Assembly: GCA_028818995.1 (NCBI GenBank)
Contig: JAPPMR010000984.1
Location: 1 to 21,772 of the forward strand
Direction of reading: 5' to 3'
From: Candidatus Poribacteria bacterium
GTDB lineage: Bacteria; Poribacteria; WGA-4E; WGA-3G
Length of the DNA stretch: 21,772 nt
Below, piece after piece: positions 1 through 7,853 of the stretch. Position numbers and translations under genes: made by a program. The stretch's first letter is position 1. Each line of letters starts with the position of its first letter. Under the pieces are notes generated by a model. The model was not told the DNA's origin. It saw only the letters and a program-made list of their open reading frames with translations, and did no database searches.

Positions 1-999
1 GCTTATATCCTTCCAAGAATTCCCAGCGTCATCGGACCGATAAATACCACTACACAGACAAAGGTAAAAAGCATCTTCCGTGATCATTAATTCTCTAACA
101 TACCACTTTGGACAAGCACTGACCATGTGCCAAGTTTCACCACCGTTAGTGGAAGCAAACAACTCATTGGACGGAATTATATAAAGCGTGCCGTCTCGTT
201 CTGCTATAGGTATATTGCCACCAGTGTCTTGACGCAGGAAGGTATCATTGACAAGCTGCCATGCGTCCTCCCCCGCTGGCAATTTGTAGATACTTTCATC
301 CCCTATAACGGTATAGAGCGTATTTTCGGATGTCATTGACAAAGTACCTACCTCTCCCAATATACCTGGTTCATTTACCTGTGTCCATTTCATAATGTCA
401 TCCATGAGGTCATCAGAGTTCTGAAAGTTGCCTAATGTCTCGCGAACCATAGCCTCCTCCTTCTTCAGCCGCTCTCGTGCGCGATGGAGTTGGCTTTTAA
501 CCGTGTTCGGCGATACCTCCAGAAATTCACCAATCTCTTCACACGTCATTTCACTCAGGTAGTGAAGTGCCACGGCTGTCCGCTCACGCGACGGTAATTT
601 TTGAAGGAGATACTCAACGACTTCGCGTTGCTTTTCCGTCGCTAACTTTTCAGTCTGTTCCGCCAGATATTGGGCGTAGAACAGTGCTTCTACTTCTGCT
701 TCACTCATCGCTTCTAAGGATTGCATCGGGATCTTCTTCTCCGTAATCCATGTGAGGAAGCGACGGGTGGCAATCATATAAAGCCATCCCGAAAACCTGT
801 TTGGGTCTCTCAGCGTACCAAGTTTTTCATAAGCCATGAGAAAAGTATCCTGCGTAATCTCTTCGGCGATGTGGTAGTCCCTTACCCTCTGCCATACGAA
901 CGCGTGTATCCGCTTTTCGTATTTTTTTACGAGAGCGGTGAAGGCATTCTCGTCGCCTGCTAAAATTTGCTTAACCCACTTAGCATCATCGTTCTTCAT
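1..999 (-). CDS. ECF-like sigma factor fused to Asp-box beta-propeller (3' end cut by window)
   Basis: An open minus-strand frame runs from ATG at 999 off the left edge, giving 333 visible codons without a stop. AGGAG sits 6 nt before the ATG. Residues about 10-80 resemble sigma-70 region 2 (EEITQDTFLMAYEKL) and about 125-180 resemble region 4 (EEIGEFLEVSPNTVKSQLHRA), so the family role is promoter recognition by RNA polymerase. After residue 200 come beta-propeller-like repeats with two Asp-boxes (FASTNGGETW, YRSDDAGNSW). There is no membrane segment between the parts. It is a close paralogue of the complete gene at 4755-7562, co-linear throughout and about two-thirds identical by eye in the propeller start. 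The sigma assignment is strong; the propeller assignment rests on Asp-box motifs; its ligand is unknown. Confidence 0.88.
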   Translation of the reverse strand, partial: MKNDDAKWVKQILAGDENAFTALVKKYEKRIHAFVWQRVRDYHIAEEITQDTFLMAYEKLGTLRDPNRFSGWLYMIATRRFLTWITEKKIPMQSLEAMSEAEVEALFYAQYLAEQTEKLATEKQREVVEYLLQKLPSRERTAVALHYLSEMTCEEIGEFLEVSPNTVKSQLHRARERLKKEEAMVRETLGNFQNSDDLMDDIMKWTQVNEPGILGEVGTLSMTSENTLYTVIGDESIYKLPAGEDAWQLVNDTFLRQDTGGNIPIAERDGTLYIIPSNELFASTNGGETWHMVSACPKWYVRELMITEDAFYLCLCSGIYRSDDAGNSWKDIS

Positions 1000-1056
1000 G
1001 TGTATCTCCTAATTAACAACATTGCCTTGTGACACGTGACATATATTATAGGAAGG

Positions 1057-1067
1057 AAGGTTGCAAA
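1057..1067 (-). promoter_or_regulatory. TGCAACCTT motif, candidate ECF-type -35 element
   Basis: The minus strand reads TTTGCAACCTT about 58 nt before the start codon. The 9-mer TGCAACCTT recurs about 54 nt before the start of the paralogous sigma gene (7616-7624). ECF sigma factors commonly recognise a -35 element centred on AAC, so this could be an autoregulated promoter. It may equally be leftover homology from the gene duplication, because the regions around the ribosome-binding sites also look alike. Confidence 0.4.
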
Positions 1068-1218
1068 TTCGTAATTTGTATCTTAAATGTCTTGAAAAGC
1101 CCCTTCAGTTTGATAATAGAATCAAAGTAGATGTAGGGAATCAACGTCGAATGCGCGTATCGTCTCGTAGTGAGAGTCGGTAAGGTTGAGCGGTAAAAGA
1201 CAAAAGTTTATCTTGTCT

Positions 1219-1255
1219 ATAGGAGGACGCGGCGTTTAGATGCCGCAAGCTCTAC
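1219..1255. repeat. Hairpin module, GCGGC stem
   Basis: A TAGGAG head is followed by a stem GCGGC (1229-1233) and GCCGC (1242-1246) around an 8-nt loop. The head and overall layout match the other hairpin modules in this window, although the stem sequence differs. It lies between a permease stop and the sigma gene promoter region. No T-tract follows, so it is not a standard terminator. Confidence 0.55.
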
Positions 1256-1393
1256 CCGACTTACAAGTTTATTATCACAATTTGTCAATTAGAAATAGTG
1301 TAAGCAGGTTCAACGTCGCGTCGTGTCAGCATATATAACGCCGCCAACAGATTTACGTGGGTTATGGTATTAGACAAGAAAGATTCGGTTGCG

Positions 1394-2803
1394 CTATACT
1401 TCAACACGTACAAACGCGAGATAAGCCCCCGACAGCAGCACTACAACAAACAGCGTTAACAACAACATCTGCATCGCTGAATCGTTAAAATCCTTGTTGA
1501 GATTCAGTGTATCTTCAAATTTTGGGACTGCCTCTGGCAAAACCTTCTTTTTTGTCATGCCTTCACGAACACCAATAATATGGAGGCTCTCCGAATCCGA
1601 TTTATCAATATCAACGATAAATTCACGGTATTGGCGAGCGTAACGTTCCACATTATCCACAAATTGCAGATGCCGCTCAAAACCCGTTCCGGCAAAAGAT
1701 TCAAGGAGATGTTGAAGTAGTGTGGCTGGTGAAGCACGAGTGATAGACCGCGCATGTTGAACCTGTGCAATTTTGCTGGTGAGGTATTCACGGTTTAGAC
1801 GTTCTGACATTTCTGCATTTTCATAGAAAAACGCGCTTTTCGCTGCCAGTGTTTTTCTGTCCACTGCCTTTGACCATGCCACATAATTGTATTTATCCCA
1901 GATTTCATCTCGCAGTTGGCTATACTGTGTCCATTTTTCATCAAAGGACATTGATGGTGAAAGTTCACTTGCGATTGAAGCAAGCGTACTCGGCATAAAA
2001 ACAACGAAAGTGACCCAAACCAATAGGAGTATCACCAGACTCACCGCGCTCCGTTGCACACGTGCAGATACTAACAGTCCCAACGCAAGAAAGAAACACG
2101 TGTATAGGAACGCAATAAAGAAGATGATACCTAATCGTCCCCACGCTTCTATGTTGAGGTGAACAGCACTTGATGTGGAAATCATCAAAAGGTTCATCAA
2201 CGCCGCAAGCAAAAAAGGGATGCTAACGCTTATCAACGCTCCAAAAAACTTGCCGATCAATATGGTGTGGCGTGGTACTGAATTCGCTAACATCAATCGA
2301 AGCGTGCCGCGTTCGCGTTCACCAGAGAGACTATCAAAAGTGAATAAGAGCGCAATCAAACTCAAGACATAAGCGATGATAAATGCCCAATCTACTTTGG
2401 TAACATCCGGTCCAACACGCTTCAGGTCTATGTTGGCATTAGGATAGCTCAGTTTCCAAACACCTATTATGTTGGAGGAGTACGGATGTGGATTGCCGCC
2501 TTCAACAATGTTTGGCAACAAGCGTTCTCCACCTTCTGCACAGAAATGTAGAGGGGACGGTTTTTTGTATAGTTTTCCAGGTCCCTGTTGAGCGAGTTTA
2601 TACAAACTGTCATCGGCGTGAGACGACAAGGTATCCAGAGATTCGACGACAGCATCGTTATATTTCTGTATCTGCTTCGGATGCTCGCGGAGATGTCCGA
2701 TGGCATTGGTTAACATCAATGCTAACAGCAAGATGGTTGTCAATGCGAATCGAAGGCTATTGAGGTTGTCGTAGAGTTCGCGTTTTGTTATATGTAAAAT
2801 CAT
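1394..2803 (-). CDS. ABC-2 type transporter permease (NosY/DUF3526-like), second of pair
   Basis: 469 aa. Hydrophobic segments lie near residues 18-37, 138-156, 183-208, 222-246, 252-272 and 444-465, so about six membrane spans. A roughly 100-residue hydrophilic loop follows the first span and a roughly 170-residue one precedes the last. The cytoplasmic motif SGERERGTLRL (160-170) between spans 2 and 3 is typical of ABC-2 permeases of the NosY/GldF kind, where it contacts the ATPase. It is paralogous to the gene at 2995-4494, with the same N-terminal pattern (RELxDN then a membrane span) and likely forms a heterodimer with it. No ATP-binding subunit is visible, and the substrate is unknown. 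The ATG at 2803 has only a weak GAG ribosome-binding site. Confidence 0.85.
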   Translation of the reverse strand: MILHITKRELYDNLNSLRFALTTILLLALMLTNAIGHLREHPKQIQKYNDAVVESLDTLSSHADDSLYKLAQQGPGKLYKKPSPLHFCAEGGERLLPNIVEGGNPHPYSSNIIGVWKLSYPNANIDLKRVGPDVTKVDWAFIIAYVLSLIALLFTFDSLSGERERGTLRLMLANSVPRHTILIGKFFGALISVSIPFLLAALMNLLMISTSSAVHLNIEAWGRLGIIFFIAFLYTCFFLALGLLVSARVQRSAVSLVILLLVWVTFVVFMPSTLASIASELSPSMSFDEKWTQYSQLRDEIWDKYNYVAWSKAVDRKTLAAKSAFFYENAEMSERLNREYLTSKIAQVQHARSITRASPATLLQHLLESFAGTGFERHLQFVDNVERYARQYREFIVDIDKSDSESLHIIGVREGMTKKKVLPEAVPKFEDTLNLNKDFNDSAMQMLLLTLFVVVLLSGAYLAFVRVEV

Positions 2804-2814
2804 TTTATAGTTCT

Positions 2815-2988
2815 CGGTTGTCAGTAGTCAGTTTTCAATTAAGAGGCTATCGTTTAAATTTCAGTTATCAGTGGATAATTTCGGTTGTCAGTAGTCAGTA
2901 AGAGATTTTTTGCAGTAATCAATCCTCTTTTAAAGCATTTCTGGAGAAGGTTAATTGTTACGTCCCATCTCCTAACTGATAACTGAAA
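2815..2988. repeat. Degenerate heptamer-type repeats between the permease genes
   Basis: An 18-mer (CGGTTGTCAGTAGTCAGT) occurs exactly at 2815-2832 and 2882-2899. TTTCAGTTATCAGT (2859-2872) recurs inverted as ACTGATAACTGAAA (2975-2988), a perfect 14-bp inverted repeat. The units are built from TCAGTNN heptamers, similar in style to the short tandemly repeated sequences known from cyanobacteria and some other bacteria. The repeats fill the 191-nt gap between the two permease genes. Confidence 0.75.
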
Positions 2989-2994
2989 ACTATT

Positions 2995-4494
2995 CTACAC
3001 CTCACTCCTAACGAAAATCAGGAATATTATTGCGAACAGTACCAGATTTATCATTAACAACAAACATAGATCTGGTAACGCTCGTTTTGCATTTATGTCA
3101 ATATCACTTCTTTTAAATGAAAACTGCGGCCACAGGTTCCAGTCAATCTCACCCTCAGCAGCAACAAACCATTGCCGAGATTCAAATATCTTATTGTCAA
3201 GATAATAGTCAATGACCGTCTGATGATACCGTTGAATCGCTGTGAAAAAATCTTGTAGTCCATTTAAGTCGGTGCCTGTCCACGCTTCGGTTGCCGCGTC
3301 ATACAGACCAACGGGTGAAAACTTCAATAGCATCTGTTCCGTTTTTGCGGGACGTGTGTAGAGAGCGTCCAGTGCAGGCTTTCGGACAAGCCACATGCGT
3401 TCTGTGGTATTGGTAACCTGTGTACCAAAAAAGCGATGATAATTCTGAACGTGTGGTACCAATGGTTCAGATTCCGCTTTAAGTGCTTTATAATTGAATC
3501 CAACAATATCATAATGCAGTAATATTGATGAATCGTGCCTATAACCCCAAAAAGTCCCACCATCACCCTGCAAACCAAAACTCCACTTTTCGCCTGGCAC
3601 AGGGTCATTAGCGAGATACTGTAACCGATCTCTATCAAACTCCTCCCATATCTGTTTAATTTGGTTGTAAGCGGAGGTTTGTGTATCAGGATGAGGGTCT
3701 GTTTTAACCGCGGTCAATATCATATTTGGATATACCAGCACCAAAAAGCCCCAGACGAACATAGCAAGCATGAGGGCAGTGCTTGTTCGGCGAGTCGCCG
3801 CTGAAATCAACATACCGATAAGGTAAAACAGGGACAGATAGACAAACGACGTAAAAACAACCCCACCGATGCGCAAAAAATCATCGGCACTCAGAAAAAT
3901 GGATGCGGATGTCGTTAGCATAATTAGCACAAGGAGAATGCACATTAGTAAGGGGATCAGCAGACATATCATACCGCTAATGTATTTAGCAAATAGGATT
4001 TGACCGTGCCGAACAGGATGTGTCAGCACGAGACGTAATGTGCCACGTTCGCGTTCCCCCGCAAGTGTATCATAGGCAAAGACGAGTGCCAATAGACTCA
4101 AAATTCCTTGAAAGATAAAGACAAGATCTATTGATGAGAAGAGATTGAGAAATGGGTTATCGGCTCCATGTTTCCAAGCATCCCATAGTGTAGGCACGTA
4201 TAAGTACTCAACGCTAACTGAGTTCCCTAATCGTTTGTCTAAACCGACATTAAAGATGCTCAACGGGTTGGGCGGACGATCAATTGTTAAGTTTGCCGAT
4301 GAATAGGTTCGTTCTTCCAGCATTTCCTGCCGATGCTTTTTGACAGCGGTGTCGTAACTTGTTAACCGACGTTCATAGTCTTTGATTAGCACTACCGTTG
4401 TGGCAACAACAAGCAACAGCATAATGAAGACAGCTGCAGCAAATCTAAATGTCATGAGGTTGTCGAGGAGTTCTCGGCGGATGAGTGTGATCAT
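2995..4494 (-). CDS. ABC-2 type transporter permease (NosY/DUF3526-like), first of pair
   Basis: 499 aa. Membrane spans are predicted by eye near residues 18-37, 123-142, 170-195, three more to about 275, and 475-495. AGERERGTLRL (145-155) is the conserved ABC-2 cytoplasmic motif, followed by the THPVRHGQILFAK segment. The layout matches the downstream gene at 1394-2803: long hydrophilic loops after span 1 and before the last span, as in DUF3526-type permeases. The pair is presumably co-transcribed across a repeat-filled gap. The sigma/propeller gene ends 260 nt upstream, with hairpin modules between. The ATPase and substrate are not identified. Confidence 0.85.
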   Translation of the reverse strand: MITLIRRELLDNLMTFRFAAAVFIMLLLVVATTVVLIKDYERRLTSYDTAVKKHRQEMLEERTYSSANLTIDRPPNPLSIFNVGLDKRLGNSVSVEYLYVPTLWDAWKHGADNPFLNLFSSIDLVFIFQGILSLLALVFAYDTLAGERERGTLRLVLTHPVRHGQILFAKYISGMICLLIPLLMCILLVLIMLTTSASIFLSADDFLRIGGVVFTSFVYLSLFYLIGMLISAATRRTSTALMLAMFVWGFLVLVYPNMILTAVKTDPHPDTQTSAYNQIKQIWEEFDRDRLQYLANDPVPGEKWSFGLQGDGGTFWGYRHDSSILLHYDIVGFNYKALKAESEPLVPHVQNYHRFFGTQVTNTTERMWLVRKPALDALYTRPAKTEQMLLKFSPVGLYDAATEAWTGTDLNGLQDFFTAIQRYHQTVIDYYLDNKIFESRQWFVAAEGEIDWNLWPQFSFKRSDIDINAKRALPDLCLLLMINLVLFAIIFLIFVRSEV

Positions 4495-4585
4495 AAGATT
4501 TCCAATATGAATAAATTATGGTAAACTTCAGAATTAACTGGACACCTTTGAACTGTGAATCAATGCAGAATGTACTTTTGGCATT

Positions 4586-4651
4586 CTACGGGAGGGAACT
4601 CCGATTCCCGACTATCAATAGGTTCTGTCGCGATTCGGAGATCGCTCCTAC
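4586..4651. repeat. Inverted pair of CTCCGA-loop hairpin modules
   Basis: The first module has stem GGGAA/TTCCC (4594-4598 and 4605-4609) around loop CTCCGA. The second, in opposite orientation, has stem GCGAT/ATCGC (4630-4634 and 4641-4645) around TCGGAG. Put in the same orientation, the two agree at about 18 of 23 positions, and the stem differences are paired, so pairing is preserved. The same two modules occur at 18991-19063 with their heads facing the other way. Confidence 0.8.
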
Positions 4652-4690
4652 ATATATGCGTATGAAAACAAATCTTGAAGCTAAATTGGT

Positions 4691-4718
4691 TTTATGATGC
4701 GGTTAGAAACCGCACTTA
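4691..4718. repeat. CGGTT hairpin module
   Basis: Stem TGCGGTT (4698-4704) and AACCGCA (4708-4714) with loop AGA. On the minus strand it starts GTAAGTGCGGTTTC, close to GTAGGTGCGGTTTC of the module at 7799-7824. It lies about 40 nt past the stop of the sigma/propeller gene and could affect 3'-end stability, but no T-run follows it. Confidence 0.7.
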
Positions 4719-4754
4719 CAAGGAAATTACGTAAGTCCTATATGGTATTAGGCA

Positions 4755-7562
4755 CTATGACTCAGAACGTTCAAGACAAAGCACACCGCGATGTTCTGTG
4801 CCAACGAAGAAGGTATCTCCATCAACAACGAGAGAAGTTATGGCATCCGGAATTTCAGGTACAATTTGTTCCCAAGTTCCTGTTTTCTTTTCTAATTGAT
4901 AGATACCACCATTATTCGCTCCGTAAACAGTCTCCCCTGCTGTTGCTAACGACTTGATGATTACGGTTTCTTCCGCTTTATCGGTGATTGTATTCCAGAC
5001 AACACCGTCTATTGAATTGAAAACTCCTTTGTCGGTTGCGACATAAACCGTTGAGTCGGCAAAGACAATTTGATTGAAGTGTTCAACCGACTGCGGCAGG
5101 TTTGATGTCCTGTCGTTCCAATTATCACCACCATCAAGCGATTGAAAGAGTTGTCCATCTCGCTTACCGACGTATACTGTTTCACCCGATGTCGCAAGTT
5201 TAAAACCTTGCGACATATTTTCATGTGTGAGTTCACAAGTTTCTTGGACACCTGTATCGGACCATCTTGCGTCACCAGGTTTCCATCGGAAGAGTTTATA
5301 GTTGTACTCCATGTAGTACGTTTCTCCACTCACCGCGAAGTTGCCGAATAAACCTTTCAACGTCAATTTGTAAGCCAGTTGATGATCGCCTTGGACTTGA
5401 CCCAACAGTTTTAAAAAACTTTCTGCACCAAATTTTGGATTCTCACGTATTATCTCAGTTGATAAAGACTCAACATCTGCGTCAGGGTCTGTAGAGCTGG
5501 AAAAGGAAATTTGCACCTCTTGTCCCGGCAGCCGATCAGAATCGAAGGGAAATGTTGCTTTCCCAAACACGGTCCACATAAGTCTTCCTGAATCTCGCGA
5601 AGGAGGTGCTGTTCCCTCTTCAAAAATATAACCCTCTACAGCAACTAAGCAATTTTTCTCGGGAACTAAACGATAATAAGCCGTTTCACAATTACGTCGA
5701 ATTGCTTTTGCATACAGAACACCGTTGGCTTCGGAAATCTGAACAATTTTCGGTGTATATTCCCTCTGTTTTAATTTTGCATTGAATTTTGGCACTTCAC
5801 TTATAATCTTTGGCAGTTCAATGCCAACAGCAGCCCACGAACTACCTCCATCAGTTGATTTGACCACACTCCCCGAAACTGTCGCATAGAGTGCATTTGA
5901 CATTTTTGAATCTGGACTTGCCTTGAAACCGATCAAGTTTTCCACACGGCACGCAAACCTTGTATTAAATCGGTGCCAGGTTTCACCGCCATCTGTTGAA
6001 CGATGAATTCCAGCGATTCCGCCAGTATAAAATGTGTTTTCGTCTAAAGCTGCAGTACAGTTGACGCTAAACTGCAAAGGTGTAATACCGGAATGTTCTA
6101 TAGATTTCCAAGTATTTCCACAATCAATTGAGCGAGCCACAACGCCCTCTTCTCCAGCTATTAGTAAGAGTGTTTTTCCATAAGCAAGCAGCTTAATCGG
6201 AGGCAACGTTCCTTTCATTAGATCCCGGGCATCCGAAGGCGTTATATCTGTCCAAGAATCGCCACCGTCGGTTGATCGGAATACCCACCACGAATCTTTA
6301 CTGATATCACACAAATTATGGTAATTTTCTATAGGCGTTCCGTCACCTTCCATAATATTTACCTTTGCTGCAATATAGATATTGCCTTCGGACACCGCTA
6401 AACAATTCACTATCACAGTGTTGTCCACCGGCAACTGTAGGCGTTCCCAAGTTTCTGTTTTAGAGCGGTATATTCCCAGATAAGTTCCAGCAAACAGCGT
6501 GTCTTGACTCACTCGTAACGTGCAAATTTCGCCGTCCGCTATCAAACGACTATCTAAACCATCGTTCATGTTTGCCCACGAATTTCCAGCGTCATCGGAT
6601 CGGAAAATACCTTCATTAAGGGTTAAGTAAAAAGCATCTTCTGTGATCAACAATTCTCTTACATGTCCCTTTGGACAAGGACCGATGGAATTCCAAGTTT
6701 TACCCTCATCAGTTGAAGCAAATAACTCGTCAGAGGGGATAATATAGAGTGTTCCGTTGTGTTCAGCAATAGGAATAGCGCCCTCGGTCTCTTGACGTAA
6801 AAATTCTGCGTTAACAAGCTGCCAATTGTTTTCACCTGTGGGTAATTTGTAAATACTCTCATACCCCATCACAGCATAGAGCGTCCCATTCGATGTTTTA
6901 GCTAATGTGCCTACTGAAGCGGCTACACCGGGTTCATTCATCTGAATCCATTCCATAATATTCTCTGTAAGATTTTCTGGCAATTCAAAACCACCCAATG
7001 TTTCGCGAACCATCAATTCTTCCTCCTTTAATCGTTTTCTTGCCCGATGAAGTCTACTCTTAATCGTATTCACTGGCACTTCCAAAAACTCGCTAATCTC
7101 TTCACAACGCATATCACCGAGATAGTGAAGGGTTATCACAGTCTGTTCATTCTCAGGTAATTTGTTGAGAAGGTGTTTTACAACTTCATGCCGTTTTTCA
7201 TCAGCAGTATCTTCGCGCTGTTTCTCAAGATATTGGTCATAGAAAACTCTTTCTAACTCTGCTTCAGGCATTGCCTCAAGTGATTCAATCGGTAGCTGCA
7301 TTTTTCGAAAACACGCTAAGCAGCAATTCTTAACAATAGCGTATAGCCATGCGGCAAAACGACTCGGGTCCCTAAGTGTCCAGAGTTGATTATAAACCTT
7401 AAGAAAGGCATCTTGCGTGATCTCTTCAGCGAGATGGAAGTCACCTAACTTCCGCCATGCAAACGCGTGTACCTGCTTCTGATATTTTTCTACCAACGCA
7501 GTAAACGCATTTTGGTCGCCACTGAGGGTCTGTTGAATTAGCGTAACATCGTTATTTTTCAT
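4755..7562 (-). CDS. ECF-like sigma factor with C-terminal Asp-box beta-propeller
   Basis: 935 aa. Sigma region 2 spans about residues 10-80 (AEEITQDAFLKVYNQL) and region 4 about 125-178 (EEISEFLEVPVNTIKSRLHRA), as in ECF sigma factors of about 190 aa. A further 740 residues hold repeats: seven good Asp-boxes with W at about 290, 329, 437, 485, 529, 576 and 815 (for example RSTDGGDSW and RSTDGGETW), a broken one near 849-856, and several degenerate blades. This predicts one or two beta-propellers of the YCF48/BNR/sortilin style. There is no signal peptide or membrane span, so it should be cytoplasmic. AGGAGG precedes the ATG. The propeller may control sigma activity or sense a ligand; this is inference. 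Planctomycete ECF factors with WD40 extensions are a known analogy. Confidence 0.9.
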   Translation of the reverse strand: MKNNDVTLIQQTLSGDQNAFTALVEKYQKQVHAFAWRKLGDFHLAEEITQDAFLKVYNQLWTLRDPSRFAAWLYAIVKNCCLACFRKMQLPIESLEAMPEAELERVFYDQYLEKQREDTADEKRHEVVKHLLNKLPENEQTVITLHYLGDMRCEEISEFLEVPVNTIKSRLHRARKRLKEEELMVRETLGGFELPENLTENIMEWIQMNEPGVAASVGTLAKTSNGTLYAVMGYESIYKLPTGENNWQLVNAEFLRQETEGAIPIAEHNGTLYIIPSDELFASTDEGKTWNSIGPCPKGHVRELLITEDAFYLTLNEGIFRSDDAGNSWANMNDGLDSRLIADGEICTLRVSQDTLFAGTYLGIYRSKTETWERLQLPVDNTVIVNCLAVSEGNIYIAAKVNIMEGDGTPIENYHNLCDISKDSWWVFRSTDGGDSWTDITPSDARDLMKGTLPPIKLLAYGKTLLLIAGEEGVVARSIDCGNTWKSIEHSGITPLQFSVNCTAALDENTFYTGGIAGIHRSTDGGETWHRFNTRFACRVENLIGFKASPDSKMSNALYATVSGSVVKSTDGGSSWAAVGIELPKIISEVPKFNAKLKQREYTPKIVQISEANGVLYAKAIRRNCETAYYRLVPEKNCLVAVEGYIFEEGTAPPSRDSGRLMWTVFGKATFPFDSDRLPGQEVQISFSSSTDPDADVESLSTEIIRENPKFGAESFLKLLGQVQGDHQLAYKLTLKGLFGNFAVSGETYYMEYNYKLFRWKPGDARWSDTGVQETCELTHENMSQGFKLATSGETVYVGKRDGQLFQSLDGGDNWNDRTSNLPQSVEHFNQIVFADSTVYVATDKGVFNSIDGVVWNTITDKAEETVIIKSLATAGETVYGANNGGIYQLEKKTGTWEQIVPEIPDAITSLVVDGDTFFVGTEHRGVLCLERSES

Positions 7563-7615
7563 AAGTGCCTCCTAATGGATTTCCCTTATGATATAATGAT
7601 ACATGCAAAAACGAA

Positions 7616-7624
7616 AAGGTTGCA
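7616..7624 (-). promoter_or_regulatory. TGCAACCTT motif upstream of sigma/propeller gene
   Basis: The minus strand reads ATGCAACCTT 54 nt before the start codon, matching the motif at 1057-1067 before the paralogue. TATCAT follows about 16 nt later and could be the -10 part. No TTGACA/TATAAT pair of normal spacing is visible here, which makes an alternative-sigma promoter plausible but unproven. Confidence 0.4.
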
Positions 7625-7765
7625 TAAAATGCAAATTTTTTCAAAAAATTAGTCAGAATATAGAATTTTCTTTGATTAGAATAAGTAAACAGAAAAAGTA
7701 GGAGGTGGAATTGTTCAGGAAAAAGATCTATACTATAGTAGAATCCGTAATTATTATACATGACG

Positions 7766-7824
7766 GTAGGTTCGGTTTCCTAACCGAACCTGTGTAAATC
7801 GTGCGGTTAGAAACCGCACCTACC
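7766..7824. repeat. Inverted pair of CGGTT hairpin modules
   Basis: Module 1: GTAGG head, stem GGTTCGGTT (7769-7777) and AACCGAACC (7782-7790), loop TCCT. Module 2, inverted: stem GTGCGGTT (7801-7808) and AACCGCAC (7812-7819), loop AGA, then CTACC. The two modules have the same head and core, with T-A versus G-C changes kept paired. They sit 30 nt past the mobA stop. The stems are strong enough to slow readthrough, but there is no T-tract. The rest of the 7563-7853 gap is AT-rich and holds only the sigma gene's upstream region. Confidence 0.8.
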
Positions 7825-7853
7825 AGGGAGTGTAAACATATTTTTGGATTTCA

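Larger units (their letters stand above)
1000..1393. other. Intergenic region upstream of the partial sigma gene
   Basis: 394 nt without a credible gene. It holds the ribosome-binding site and presumed promoter of the sigma gene (near 1003-1067), one hairpin module at 1219-1255, and the tail after the permease stop at 1394. TATAAT is readable on the minus strand around 1045-1051, but I find no matching -35 TTGACA at a normal distance. Confidence 0.6.

Noticed and set aside
1219..1255. Hairpin modules as intrinsic terminators
   Set aside because: None is followed by a T-run on either strand, and several occur inside likely operons or in pairs, so a repeat family is the better explanation.
2815..2988. 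CRISPR array
   Set aside because: Repeats are short, irregular and lack uniform spacers, and no cas gene is present.
4755..7562. Sigma/propeller fusion as a frameshift or assembly artefact
   Set aside because: The frame is continuous, and the independent paralogue at 1-999 has the same sigma-to-propeller junction.
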